Positions 23,110-35,439 of a DNA stretch of 64,000 nucleotides are shown here, one piece after another. The stretch lies in contig OW799236.1 in the NCBI GenBank assembly GCA_941918925.1, forward strand, positions 82,610,213 through 82,674,212, in the 5' to 3' direction. The translations under genes were made by a program, and so were the position numbers. A model generated the notes under the pieces. It was not told the DNA's origin, searched no databases, and saw only the letters and a program-made list of their open reading frames with translations. Origin of the DNA: Phyto melanocephala (lineage: Eukaryota; Arthropoda; Insecta; Diptera; Rhinophoridae). The first letter of the stretch is position 1, and each line of letters begins with the position of its first letter.

Positions 23110-23869
23110 TGTGTTTTTGGCATCAAACAGAATGCAATAGTGCCCTAATGCAATGCTGTATAGATATCAAATTTGACATGTAAAATTCTTGAATATGTTT
23201 TTCGGAGGATTTGTAAAATTTTTGTAATTTTTTTTTTATGTGGCATTACTTCCTTAACAGTCACGTTCTTTTCCTAATTTTATATATTTTTGTTATGGGT
23301 ATTAGATATTAGATAAATGTAGTACCTAATGTATAGTTTTTATGTTTTATAAGTGTTATATATTTTTATAGAGATCTCGGGTTCCATATTGCACTTTAAA
23401 TAATTTGGCTGATGACATATGTGACAAGCCCACCTGTCCAAATGTTACTGGTATAAATGTGTAATTTTAAAAGAATTTTAAAAACAAGTTTCACCAAATA
23501 CAACATTATTACGAAAGTGAGAAATGCCATGCCCATGCAAAAAAAACTTTTTTTTCTTCTTCTTTTATTTCGTAATTATTACAGTAGGAAGTGCCACTCC
23601 TACATAAGGTTAATATTTTGTAACCATCTCTTCTCAACGATTCTTATGAAATTTTCTATAACCTTTAGTTTTTATGAAACCACAACATTATGATTGGGCA
23701 GTATGTTTGCTTCTATTTTGTGACTAACTAGGGAGAAAATAATTTAAAGTTAAAAAAAAACTAAAAAACAAGTTTTAATAGAAAATTGTACTAAACAAAG
23801 AAACGCATATTTAAGAATAAAGAAATAATTCTGCAGTGCTTAAAGTTATTAATAAAATAATAACTTATA
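23110..23869. other. No feature seen
   Basis: AT-rich, with one 78-codon frame (23457-23693) lacking any recognised motif. Confidence 0.4.
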
Positions 23870-23942
23870 TGGTATAAAAGTTCTAAGCGATACTGGTGAG
23901 TATCAAAAATTCGGCACAGCTGAGGATAGCGCTTTTACCTGT
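23870..23942 (+). mobile_element. HINE 3' end relic
   Basis: 'ggtataaaagttctaag...gtatcaaaaattcggcacagctgaggatagcgcttttacctgtt' retains the HINE terminal block; one hairpin arm is mutated (attcggc / gctgagg). Confidence 0.55.
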
Positions 23943-23976
23943 TAAAGTGTATAAAACGAGTGAATTCTTAACGTAA

Positions 23977-24290
23977 TTGCTCCAAACAAAAACCAGGTAA
24001 TGACTTGCTCTTACTTAGCAACATTCTTTTCAATGACTATAACTATGACTGGATTTATAGTGTGATACGTTAGTACTATTTTACAGACATTTACTTAGAT
24101 ACACTTGCAATACAATTTTTTATTGCGAAATTTGCTAAAAGCCATTAAAATACATAATTTTTTATAATTCTAATTTATTTTAACACGCTTATAAATATAA
24201 ATAATAATGATTTTGACAAGAGCAGCAAAGCATTTCATTAAAAAAGTAATGGCTTTTATGGAGTTTCACTTTTTTTCAAATTAACTGCTT
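23977..24290. mobile_element. MITE with CCCAGCAAAA ends, long type, truncated
   Basis: 'caaacaaaaaccaggtaatgacttgctctta' and the following 280 bp align with the left half of the MITE at 60073-60709 (tatgactggatttatagtgtgatacgt, ttgctaaaagccattaaaatacataattttttataattct, gcagcaaagcatttcatt). The half carrying the 39 bp subrepeats is missing. Confidence 0.7.
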
Positions 24291-24710
24291 TTTGGTACAT
24301 ATATTATTTTGTAATGAGAGTTTTTGTTGGGCTATTAGCAGCCAATCCTTGGTGGCTAATTTAATCATTATTTTTTATCATTTATAATTTTAGCTTTGCA
24401 GACAATATGTTGTTCAAAACACATTCGATTAATTGTGTAATAACTATTTATTAGCATTTACTGGTTAGACAGTTTATAAATGCCAAATTATTTCCCACAT
24501 TTATTTTTTCACACAGTTATCAACAAAAAAAACAAAACTTAAAACAATAGCGCCATCAATGTTTATGTAGGAACAGTTAAGGAAAGTGTAAAATTAACCC
24601 TAAAAGTTTTAAACAAATATAAGATTTCTAAATAAAAATAAATTTCTTTTTTTAAATTTTCATTAAATAATTTTAATTTACAATTTAGTAAAATAAAAAT
24701 ATTTGCTGCT
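24291..24710. other. No feature seen
   Basis: AT-rich sequence with no frame or repeat partner noted. Confidence 0.4.
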
Positions 24711-24890
24711 ACATGCACAGAAAGAAATTAATATGAGTTTTAATAAGGAAATTAACATTATTAATTACAATTTCATTTTAATTTGCTTTAATCATCAAAT
24801 GATACTATTAATTGAATGAAAATTATTAGTTTTAATCGAATAAATACTGAAAAAATATCGAGTAAAAAAAAAGGAGAAACATTTACAGAA
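24711..24890. repeat. AT-rich interspersed repeat, copy 1
   Basis: 'cacagaaagaaattaatatgag' then 'tttgctttaatcatcaaatgatactattaattgaat' resembles 57849-58010 ('cacagaaaaaaataaaat', 'ttgcttcaatcatcaaaataataatattaatt'). Probably a small MITE family; edges are not fixed. Confidence 0.4.
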
Positions 24891-24926
24891 ATGCTTATTT
24901 AATTATCTATTAAATTATTTACATAG

Positions 24927-24930
<4 letters not shown>

Positions 24931-24962
<32 letters not shown>

Positions 24963-25802
24963 CAAACTAATATTTATTGTATCTTCATATATGTTTATGA
25001 ACTAACAATAAGTAATCAAATCTTAAATCTATAATTAGTAGATGAAAGTCCAGCCAATGCCAGACAAAATCTGGTTTTCGAAATTAAAATAAATTGTAGA
25101 GATTGTGATTATTTAGTTCATCTAAGAGAGATGGTGTCCCTTCTTCTCAAACGAACATGTCCGCGATATTGTAAGATGTTTCGGCCAAGTGGGTTGGGAT
25201 GAGTTTCCAGCTTTTTTAAGTAGCGGCCAACGTGTCTAGTGATTTCGCTTTTTATCAACGGAACATCAAGATCTTTATGTAAATTGCTGTTTTTTTATGT
25301 ACCAAGGGGCAACGGTTATCATTCGTAGTATTTTATTTTGACGTCGTTGAATTTTTTCTATGTTGGAGGAGGATGCAGTTCCCCATAATTGAATACCGTA
25401 ACACCAAATTGGCTTCAAAATTGAGTTGTAGAGCAAAAGTTTGCAATCGAGCCTTAATATTGAATTTCGACCTATAAGCCAATGTATTTGAGCAGTCCTT
25501 AATTTCAATTGGGTCAACTTTGCATCTATATGATTTTTCCATGTGAGACGGCGATCCAAGTGAATACCAAGGTATTTAACGTGAGAGTGTTGTGGCACCA
25601 CCTGGTTATTAATAAAAATGGGGGGACAAGATTCCCGACGTAAAGTGAATGTTATATGTGAACATTTAAGTTCATTTATTTTTATTCCCCATTTTTTAGC
25701 CCACTTCTCAACATCGGTTATATGGTGCTGTAGTTGGCTTGAGGCATCTTTTGGATCTTTATGAGTGCTGAGAAAAACATAGGAAATGTACTTGAATATA
25801 TA
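24931..25802 (-). pseudogene. Jockey-clade LINE, 3' part of ORF2 with poly(A)
   Basis: Reverse-transcriptase C-terminal region of a non-LTR retrotransposon. Read on minus from 25802 it gives FLSTHKDPKDASSQLQHHI, then KWAKKWGIKINELKCSHITF, then VKYLGIHLDRRLTWKNHI and LYNSILKPIWCYGIQLWGTA with KIQRRQNKILRM. These are the hallmark blocks after the RT active site in jockey-type elements. The expected Y/F-A-D-D motif just before LSTHKDP is degenerate or missing. Downstream there are frameshifts and stops (WYIK, then HKDLDVPLIKSEITRHVGRY-like remnants in shifted frames), a short 3' UTR, and 32 T at 24931-24962, which is the poly(A) tail of a minus-strand insertion. The 5' side is cut exactly where HINE-B2 begins (25803), and no LINE sequence resumes beyond 28246. 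It is either 5'-truncated at insertion or lost part at the B2 junction. Confidence 0.9.
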
Positions 25803-28246
25803 TTTTTATACCCGCCACCAAAAAAATGGTGGGGGTATATTCATTTTGTCATTCCGTTTGTAACACATCGAAATATGCATTTTAGACCCCATAAAGTATA
25901 TATATTCTGAATCGGGGTTTGATTTTATGACGATCTAGCTATGTCCGTCCGTCTGTCCGTCTGTTGAAAGCACGATAGAGGTCGCACCGAAATAGCTAGG
26001 GGGCTCAAATTTTGCCCGAATCTTTCTTATAGACAAGGATTGTTTGGTATTGAAAATGGGCTAAATCGGAATATTAGGAAGAGAGTTATAGCTCGAAAAG
26101 CAAGAGTAGGTCGAAAAAACCGTGTCCTACGAACATCGAATAAAATGAAATTGTGTCCAAACGGATGAACGTAGACTCATGAAACTTCGAATATATATTT
26201 CCTGGGTAAAGACAATATTTCCCCCCGAAAATTGTATAAATTTATGCATCAGGAGAGGAGTTATCGATCAAAATGTACGAAAATTTATACCGCACAGTGT
26301 ATTTTTCGGTATATTTAAAAACAAAAACGTCATAAAAGCAACAAAATTGGATGTACGACTCTGAAATTTTGCACACTTTGCTTTTTGATGACACGCTTTC
26401 TTGTAACGGCAAATCAATGTGCCGCGCCCACTTTTACGCCCACCTCCCATATAACGTTTTAACTAAAATTCATATAATTTCTCTATTAATAAAGATTTTG
26501 GAATACTAAAGGCCTATATTAAAACACCTAAGTTGTACTCATTAGCAAAAACAACTTTGACACGCCTACTATAACGCCCACTTTCACTTTTGAATTGTGT
26601 CCAGACGCATAAACGTAGTCATGAAACTTCGAATAATTATTTATCGAGTCAAAAGAATATTTTTCCCTGAAAATCGCTTAAATCTATGAATTAGGAAAAG
26701 AGTTATAGATAAAAATGTACGAAAATTTATACCGCACAGTGTACATTTCAAATTTAAAACGTAATAAAACTGACAAAACTATATGTACGATTCTGAAATT
26801 TTGCAAACATGGCTTTTTGGTCAAAGTCTTCGTTATAACGGAAAATAGATGTGCCACGCACACTTTTTTCCTTAACTTTTTATAAAAATATATTAGTCAT
26901 ATATATTAGCATTTATTCATGTTACACTGCGCCATTTATTATACTGTAGCTTAATATAAGATAAAGATGATAAGATAGATGACTCTACTAGCAACTACTA
27001 GATGGCATGCTAACAACTTTTGCTTACGTTCTCCTGAAGTTATGCTCTATTAAAAATGGGAATTTAGGAAAATTTTGACCTAAGTAAAAAAAAATTATCT
27101 CTAAACATTATAAACAATTTATTTTTATGTACTAATGGCTTACAAATTTTAAAATTATACAAAACTTATTTCGTTTGAAAATCTTTGAAAAGCAAAATGT
27201 TATAGAAGTTTAAAAATCAAAATCTTACTAATAAATTTCCCATTTTAGAAAAATGCAGAGAATGTATATTTTAAATCATCCTGTGGCCCTTAAAATTTAA
27301 CCTTAAATTCACTTTCTTCCTCTTAAATTCATGTAAATTCTCTATGAATAAAGATTTTGGAATACTAAAGGACTATATTGAAATATCTAAGTTATGTTTA
27401 TTATCAGAAACTTTATTGACACGCGTATTTTAACGGCCACTTTCATTGAAAGACTAAATTTACGAAAACATTTTACTAGCATACCGAAGTTATAATGTGT
27501 GGTTTAATTTTAAGGGACTATGTTGATTTTGAATAAAATTATTATGAAATTATTATCATTTATTTTTATAATAATAATATTTGTATGCTTCAGTTATGTA
27601 TGGAACAAAATATCGGCCAAATGGCCCCCCCAACCTAGGCGGCACACCACGATCCGATAGTCCAAATTTTCAATGAAACTGTTGATGCTCGATTGTTGGG
27701 CACGATGATGAGTCGAGGTTGCTTGATCTTTTGCCACGTTATCGTGAAAAACAGCAATGTTTCCCATTCAACGAACTAAGATGGCATTCACAGATGTTTT
27801 CACATTTCATACAGACCTGCTTTGCAGACATTTAAATATTTTTTACAATTCTCACGATTGTGAACGAATTCGAACGATTATGTTGACCAAAAGAATCACG
27901 AAGTGCACGAAATGCATTTTGATTTGAACGCCCATTTTTATAAAAATCTTTAATATTTAAAAGCGTTGCTCGATTGCGTATCTTTCCACGGTTTAAATTG
28001 AGTTAGTCTGAGATTGAGAAATGTCAAATGAAATACAAGAAAAAAGTTGAAGTTTAGATGTGGTTCAATTTAAACATGGGCCCTTAAAATTTAACCACCC
28101 TCTACAAAGAAAGTGATACATATTTTATTATAAAGAGATTATTCTATAGCGATTAACAAAATAATAAATATTGTGCTTTAAATGTACACAAAATTGGTGG
28201 TGGGTATAAAAGATTCGGCACAGCCGAATATAATGCTCTTACTTGT
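25803..28246 (+). mobile_element. HINE-B copy B2
   Basis: Same family as B1, inverted relative to it. 5' end 'tttttatacccgccaccaaaaaaatggtggggg'; 3' end 'ggtgggtataaaagattcggcacagccgaat' hairpin, then CTTACTTGTT. It carries the deleted mariner (27495-28104) and the segment shared with B1 (about 26640-27330), but only one of the ~288 bp units (about 26420-26600) plus the diverged distal one (about 27300-27450). Frames inside are not genes. Confidence 0.8.
27495..28104 (-). pseudogene. Internally deleted mariner inside HINE-B2
   Basis: Same element as 5322-5928, in the same orientation relative to HINE-B. TIRs GTGGTTTAATTTTAAGGGAC (left) and cccttaaaatttaaccaccc (right) enclose the transposase tail (end of GGHLADILFHT, near 27600), the middle phrase 'cgatgatgagtcgaggttgcttgatc', and the N-terminal HTH region near 27870-27950 (NRSNS changed by a few bases). 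It has stops and frameshifts and lacks a catalytic core. It differs from the B1 copy mainly by point changes. Confidence 0.75.
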
Positions 28247-28300
28247 TTTTATTCTGGCTAAAGTTAATTCTTTTATCATTAAGCTTCCTAAAACAGTTAT

Positions 28301-28581
28301 TATATTAAATTAAATTGTAATCATTCAAGAATTTTTAAAAACCAAAAATGTATTAAAAATATAAGATAAAATGAATATAACGAAAAATCCCATTTGATTA
28401 GAAAGAGTGAAACAAATTTAAAAATTAATTCAAGGCTTCAAAGTTCAAAAATTACATATGAGTATACCGATAAAGAGAGCTGATGATGAAATCGTAGCTG
28501 GCTTCTAAAATGCATTCCACTCGGCTTATATTGAAATGATTTTTTAATAGTCTTGAATGATTACAATTTAATTTAATAAAT
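28301..28581. repeat. Foldback with ~40 bp arms
   Basis: The left arm 28301-28341 contains AATTGTAATCATTCAAGA; the right arm 28541-28581 contains its exact reverse complement TCTTGAATGATTACAATT. The arms continue with AT-rich matches on both sides, separated by about 200 bp. Likely a small MITE or a transposon remnant. Confidence 0.6.
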
Positions 28582-29459
28582 TTTGCAGGTACTTTACTGA
28601 TGAAATGTGAAAAATGACTTATAGTAAATTTAAGAATAAAAATTTAAAATAAATATTAATTTATAATTATAAGCTTATTTTTAATTAATTTATTAAATTC
28701 TAAAATGTTTATATGTATATAAAATAAAAATTCAAATATTTAAGAGTTGACTACAGCATAATGAATCCAAATAAGAGCAAAGAATGTTGATTTTTTTAAA
28801 CTAACCGCCAAGCCCTATTTGAAATAGAGATACGCAGATTCATTTGACGCTGGTTTGTTAATACACCCAGATAGTCTAAATATAACATCATCAGAAGTGC
28901 AATTTATCGGACGTGCGGATATCCAGAGACGTGTTAAAAGACCAGCCCATAAATGTAGAAATCAGGACGTAGTTGTAGCAACACGAAGCATATGGTGATT
29001 TAAAAAAAAATTTTCTTGCGGCTTTAATATTTTATATGATTTAAAAGAAATAATAAATACGTATATGCATACAGCGTTTTTTCTTCAAGTTCAAAAATGA
29101 ACGGATGAATTTCACGACATAAACAAAAAATTTGTAAAAAAGGACAAAAAGGATTTAAAAGAATTTAGTATTAAATATTTTCCTATTAAATTGAAAATCC
29201 TACGGAATGTCTAGAGTAAAAGGAAACATTTACTTTTGAAGGGTTTCAATATACTGGAAACACTATCTAAAAAGTTGCATATATGTAGCTACATTTGCAC
29301 TTACTAAGAGTCTTTTCTGCAGTTTGGCCGCTATATTCTTCAATGTTCGTTCTTTAGCAGTCTAGCTAATCACCACCTTATTGAACTAAGCATAAAAAAT
29401 TAAATCCTGACAAAAAACGTATTTATTTTTTACGACATGTTATGATTTTTCTATTTTTT
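28582..29459. other. No certain feature
   Basis: Around 28800-28990 the base composition rises toward G+C, suggesting an old coding or transposon piece, but all frames carry stops and I recognise none. Confidence 0.35.
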
Positions 29460-29955
29460 TTAAAAACAGGCACTTAAGTTAATATATTAATACTGAAGCC
29501 AAAATCACGTTTTACTTCCCTGCATTAATAAATAAAATCATGGCAAATTCAACCAATTTTGACAAAATGTTTCCCCATCATCTGGGCTGATAATTTCACC
29601 TGTATGAATTCGCCTTGAGTAGGTGTATGCAACGGCGAATTTTTTCTGTCAAGGCCAATTCGTATATCACGGATGGAAAATATTTTTTGATTTGTTTAAT
29701 TTAATTAAATTTAATTTAAAAACTGTATATTTGTTAAAAACATTATAAATAGTGCAAACCAACAAATATACATAAATTTGGTACATTTGTTACCAAAAAA
29801 TTACGTTTAAGTTAATTGCTTAATACCAAAACCAGAATTTAATTTTTCATCCCTTAATTAATAAATGAAATCATGGCAAATTCAACAAATTTTTACATTA
29901 TGCTTCCTTATAAGCTGGGCAGATAATTTCACCTGAATGAATTCGTCTTAGAACA
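29460..29955 (+). repeat. Local direct duplication (~140 bp)
   Basis: 29475-29618 and about 29808-29952 share 'ttaataaataaaatcatggcaaattcaac', 'ctgggc(t)gataatttcacctg(t/a)atgaattcg' in the same order and orientation, with 10-20% divergence. The spacer (29620-29800) includes 'gcaacggcgaattttttctgtcaaggccaattcg', with gaattcg/cgaattc inverted words. This may be a terminal piece of an unknown DNA element. Confidence 0.55.
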
Positions 29956-31212
29956 AACCAAATAGTCAGTAAATTAAACAGTTTTAAACCATATTTTCAT
30001 CAGTGTGTGTAGGGTTCAAAAGACATATGTCAAAAAGTTAAGATTGCATTTGTTTCCACCAAAGCTTTAATAAACAATATGCTTCGGAATGATGTCATTT
30101 ATTTTACACTACAATTACATATCTTAAGTATTTTCTTATAACCCTTAATAAATCATACAGTTTAATCGTTTAATCGTTTAATCGTTTTAAACAAACAATA
30201 CAAATTCCTTTGTTCAATTGGTAAAATCTTTTAAATTCTTTTAACAATGTGTGGGATTAATTTAACCCCATAAAGATATAAAGGTTAAGACATGTGAAGA
30301 AAATGCTTAAATGGCATCATAATGTTGTTTTACAAGACTTTAATTTTAACACTAAAAACAACCATTTAACATTCAATTATAGACTGTCTACAATGATTCA
30401 TTTTTATGAAGTGCTAAGTGCTTGAGAACACACAGACGGCAGCGATTGCCTGGCAGAGTTTATTATTAGGATTAACAGAACAAGCTAGAAAAAATACAAA
30501 ATAAAGTATTTAAGTTAATGTCTGAGAATCAAGTTCAAAATTACTGTTAAAGAAAAGAAACGAAGAATTTAACATTATCATACACATACACGTATTTCAC
30601 TATATCCTATAATTGATGGAAAATAAACAATTAAATGACTGTGCAAATGATAATTGAAATCAGAAATTAAGCAAGTTGTAATAGATTGGATTCGGTTATT
30701 GATGACACTTAATGACCCTACAACAAGTACAAATTTAAAAATATTTTATCAAAGCCAGTGTGAATGATTTACCTTGTTTCGATTTTAGTTTAGAGTTTAA
30801 AGCCCAAGTAGCTAGTCCTTAATTTTTATTATTAGGCTTGGTAATTCACCACAAATAGATTAAAAATAATTTTTAAATAAAAAAAAAAGTAAAATATTTT
30901 TCCAGTAATACAGCCCTTACGTCATAAAACGACTACCTTAGTAAATACAATTGATGCCTGTGGAACTGTGAGAATTCACAAAAAATATCCCTGCACTCAT
31001 AAAAAAATAATATTTTAGCTATAAAACACAACAATAAAATCAAATCCTTCAATTGAAAGACAATAATGTAGCAGGCAATTAGAATCAATATAATAAAACA
31101 TGTTGTATCGCTTGAAAACAATTCCCTTTCCGAAAACAATGAGGGGAAAAAACCTTACTTACTCCAGGTGGTCGAAAAGAAATTATATTAATAAAATTCA
31201 CTTTCATTTAAA
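29956..31212. other. No feature seen
   Basis: AT-rich. A 68-codon minus frame (30933-31139) has no motif. A short 'ttaatcgtttaatcgtttaatcgtttt' triplication occurs near 30162. Confidence 0.4.
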
Positions 31213-31927
31213 CTAGAAAAGCACGGCGCGCGTTGCTACGCCCCTTAATGAATAAAAATGCATTCTGAATTTAAATTGTATATCAAGTGCAAAAAGCTAA
31301 AAAGTAAACATTTTTTAATGGGCGTGGCTCTGCGCATTTTTCTAATCAAGAAATTGTATAGTCATGACAACTCAATATGTGTGCAAAGTTTCACAAAAAT
31401 CGGTCCAGAGCAAGTACCTCAAAATTATAACTTTTTTATGGGTGTGGCCCCGCCCACTTTTCTAATCACGAAATTGTATAATCATGAGTGTGAAAAGTTG
31501 TAGAAAAATCGGTGAAGCTTAAGTAGCTGAAAAAGATAACTTTTTTTTATGGGCGTGGCACTGCCCACTTTTCTAATCACGAAATTGTAAAGCCATGACA
31601 GCTCAATATGTGTGCAAAGTTTCAGAAAAATCGGTCCAGTGCAAGTACCTCAAAACTATAACTTTTTTATGGGCGTAGCCCCGCCCACTTTTCTTGTCAC
31701 GAAATTATTAAGTCATGACAGCTCAATATGTGTGCAAAGTTTCACAAAAATCGGTAAAGTGCAAATAACTAAAAATTATAACTTATTTTTTATGGGCATG
31801 GCCCCGCCCACTTTTTTCTACCCATAAATACTCCCAAAATTTGAGTACGAAAGGTTTTACAGTTTCGGAGTCTATAGCTAACACACACACACACACACGC
31901 ACAGAGTTTCACTTTTATATATATAGA
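31213..31927 (-). mobile_element. Non-autonomous Helitron H5
   Basis: CTAGaaaagcacggcgcgcgttgctacgcccc at the left (3' end); (ac)n gcacagagtttcacttttatatatatagA then T at the right (5' end). It holds several ~115-120 bp units with 'gggcgtggc(a/c)c(t/c)gcccacttttctaatcacgaaattgt'. The 71-81 codon frames inside read the repeat units (FMGVAPPTFLITKL) and are not genes. Confidence 0.85.
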
Positions 31928-31948
31928 TATAACGTTAAATGTGTACCG

Positions 31949-32622
31949 CACGCAAAGAAAAACTTTGGTCAGGACAAGATCACGACGGTCATATTATAAT
32001 TTCTATAATATTTAATATGTGGTTATCGTAAACAAACAATAGTTATTTTTACATTGTTTAATCATATATTTTGTCACGATAATCATGTTTACTTTTCATG
32101 AAAACTTCGATATGGTTGTCCTCTAGAAATAATATGTTTTACAAACTTATGTTGACAATAATAGTATATTGTCTATGCAAAAATAATTTTATATTTAAGA
32201 GCATTTAAGCAACTCATTTATAATGTTTTTAAAAATAAATTGTTTTCAACTGTTCATTTTCTTGATGAGTCTGAATATTATTTTATTTTTTTTAAAATAT
32301 GACATGCGAAAAAATAAAATTTTAAAATTAAAGAAATAATATATATAAAAAATAATTTAAAAAAAACAACTGACAAAAATCGCGATTTTAAAGGTGAGTA
32401 CAATTAATATTCATCGCTAAAAGCAACAAATAATAACTGCTTTAGGAAAGAGGAAAGATAGTTAATTTCAGTTGTAGTCATAATATGATTAGAATGATAC
32501 CTTATTTAAACATAATAACGATAATTTACAACCATTATATGTGTTCACCACAATCATACAATTCAATCATAGTTTGTTGCTCTTTGATTGTGGTTATCAC
32601 TACCATGTTTTTTCTTTGCGTG
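31949..32622. mobile_element. TIR element with CACGCAAAG ends, copy 1
   Basis: Left end CACGCAAAGAAAAAC, right end gttttttctttgcgtg. The left ~55 bp (gatcacgacggtcatattat) matches the right end of 39855-40770. The right ~90 bp, inverted, matches that element's left end (agagcaaca, tatgattgaattgtatgatt). Both are therefore one family in opposite orientation. No substantial frame. It starts only 22 bp beyond Helitron H5. Confidence 0.75.
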
Positions 32623-32689
32623 TATATTATACTAATGACGCACTATATATCCATATTGATGGGTTTAAAAAAGTATGAACTACGCTATT

Positions 32690-33226
32690 TTGATTCTGAT
32701 TTCATCTTGAAAATAAAAAGCATTGATTTATTGTCCACAATGAGCGACTGTTTGGTGCGGTTTATGGGCTGACGCCGCGGCATCTTCAGGCCATACTTCT
32801 TTGAAACTGAGGTTAACCAAGCAGTTACCGTGAACGGTGTTCGCTATTGCAAGATGACAATAGACTTTTTGTGGCCAAAAATTGGGGATATGAACGATAT
32901 GTGGTTTCAACAGGATAATGCCACTTGCAACACCTCAAACGAAACATTGGCTTTTTTGCGCAATAAATTCAATGGACGTGGTAATTCAGGTCATGAAGTC
33001 GTTAATTTGCCGCCACGATTATATGATTTTACATCGTTAAACTCTATTCTTTGGGGATATTAAAAAGAAAAAGTACACAAAAATAAGCCAAGAGTAATTC
33101 ATGAGCTTCAGAATGAGTAGATTCGGTACTTTAACGACATTGAACCTCAAAAATAACTCAGTCTTATTAAAAACCGAAACCATTGAAAGCATTTGGCCGA
33201 TATTTTGTTTCGCACATAATTAGCTC
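32690..33226 (+). pseudogene. Mariner-like transposase relic (C-terminal half)
   Basis: Begins in TVWCGLWA-like sequence (near 32745), shifts frame, then is open for about 70 codons: PYFFETEVNQAVTVNGVRY, the second catalytic Asp in MWFQQDNATCN, and the third region in LPPRLYDFTSLNSILWGY with Asp kept. I count 36 residues between the second and third Asp. A stop follows at 33061, then a degraded tail ending HLADILFRT and a stop near 33222, the same terminal motif as the deleted mariner in HINE-B. The first Asp and the N-terminal DNA-binding half are missing, and TIRs were not found. Inactive. Confidence 0.8.
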
Positions 33227-35229
33227 CTTTTATGATAAAAAATATCAAAAAAAATTCTCTGAAAATTTTTCGTTTGGTTGGACCATGCTTTAGGTGAAAT
33301 TAAGCGTCAGTACGTGTAATTATAAAATTATTCATAGAACATGAAATTTTGAATTATCTTTAGCGTTCAAGTTGAATTTTGAGTTCTGGAACATTCTAAG
33401 GCAAAAAGTAGAATTTTATATATAATTTTTTGTGGGACATTTTTGCCAATAACATTTGAATTTTAGGGTGTATATGTTTTAATCCCTGTACATGGAGGAG
33501 TGCGAGGGTTAAATATTTAAACAAAAATTTAGTATTTTTTATAATTAAACACGTATTAAATAAATATATTTCCTATATCGATTTACCATAATTGTGCGCA
33601 AAAGCGAAGCAACTGAAAATATTTTCGGTGTGGAGTTTAACTGAAAGTTTTCACAAATTAAGAGTAGCGTACAAAAAGCCCACACTGTAATATAGTCATT
33701 GTGGCATAAAATGTTATAAATAATTTATTATTTATTTTATTGTAAAACAAGAATGACAAATTATTTAATGACCTGACATACTCCAATGGACACATTAAAA
33801 TGAGTACGTTTAATAAAGACTAGTTAAAGAGGAACACAATTTTTCAATTAAATTTAAAAGAAACAACAAAAAAACTATAACATTTTCTAAACTACTAAAC
33901 AAATACACACACTGTAATAGTTAAAATATTTTGGCGCCAATTGAGTATCTTGTTACTTCCTTATCTCTGATGCAAAGGCGTCCAGCAAAAGAGTTTTGTT
34001 TTATCACTCGTTAAACTTGTAGACGTTAAGAAAATATATATTGAAGTCACATGCAGTGACTGAACTAAAACATCTTGCTTTTTGAGCGATGATGTTGTTT
34101 CAAATGTTTCTGCTGCTGCTGATGACTTTGATGATTTACATGTGAAAGTAGGGAATGAACATGTTTTTAAGACTTACCTCTGTTAATAGTAAATTTCAAG
34201 CTATAAAAGTTGAGAGAAAATTGAAAAAACAAACATGTTCAATACAAATGGATCATAAAATGCTATAAAATGTTCATAAAATTTATATTGTTTGTAGCCA
34301 TAAAAATGTACATTTAATAGCATTTCTGCTCTACATCTTACTTTCGATCTACATAAATGTAAGAGCTTGTTGGATTATAAAATAAAAATAAAGTCTGTTT
34401 GATGGTGTCTTATTTCACACATTAAAAAAAAAAAAATTGTAGCTAAATATAACATTAACTAGGAATATGAATAAAGGAAAACGACAAGCAAAGGCCAAAA
34501 ACACAGAGTTTAATAATTTATGCAAATTTATTGGCATTTTGACAATATTCACACATAAATTAAAATGTTTCTGGCGATTTTAAAGGCAAGTCTATGATCG
34601 GTCAATTATTGGAATCTATTTATTTTGATTAAGTTGTAGCGCAAGTTGATCGATAAGTTATGCAAGATATACTAGAAATATGATTTTTTATGACGGACAA
34701 TAAAAATTGGTTTTGTTTTAAAGTATTCCCTGATTTAAATTTAGAAACAATTTATGATTACAAATTATTCAGTCGTTTTTTTCTACGCATGAATAAAAAG
34801 TTTTATACGACCGAATTTTATGTGGATAATGTTAATTAACTTTCAAAAGTCAACATGCGGTTCTGCCTTAAGCAACATTAACACAGGTTTTAAATATTTT
34901 TAGGAAACTCTCCGTTTGCTAGTTTACAGCTAAAAAGAAATGTGAACGGAATTTGTTATATTTTTTATCTTATACAGGGACGCTACTGCAGTTAAGCTGA
35001 AAGTCTATATCAGGCATTCTACGCTTTTTTGTGTTCTACTCCCCTTTTAAAAAGTTGAATCAATGTAGTTGTATGTTGCAAGTAAGTGCAAAGCGAAGTA
35101 GTATGCGCTGACCCATAGAAAACTAAAAGTAGGTTTACTTTCAAATCTTTTAAGCGACTAGAGATTAACTACACTGATTTTAATGTCATGTAATACAATG
35201 CTTTTAAATTTTTACGGATAATTATGTTT
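33227..35229. other. No feature seen (2.0 kb)
   Basis: AT-rich, without frames of note, TIR pairs or matches to the other elements that I could see. Confidence 0.4.
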
Positions 35230-35350
35230 GAGTGTTTATTATACCATTCAGATCAATGTATTTAAAGAGAATTCAATAAGGTATGTTCGTCTGTGCGAGT
35301 GTTCATATCGACTTTTTAAGGCCATATATCTTACGGACTCATATATAAAC
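35230..35350 (+). mobile_element. HINE-A relic
   Basis: 'ggtatgttcgtctgtgcgagtgttcatatcgactttttaaggcc' follows the HINE-A order 'gtccgtctgtccgtgtgtatgttgaaatcaactttttgaagcc'. Flanks are unrecognisable. Confidence 0.4.
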
Positions 35351-35439
35351 GGTGGGCCGTGTATCGGTTTAAATTCAAGCCAGCAGTTAATTTGAACTTT
35401 GAAATATTAACGTCATTAAATTCTGTCACAAAATTCAGT

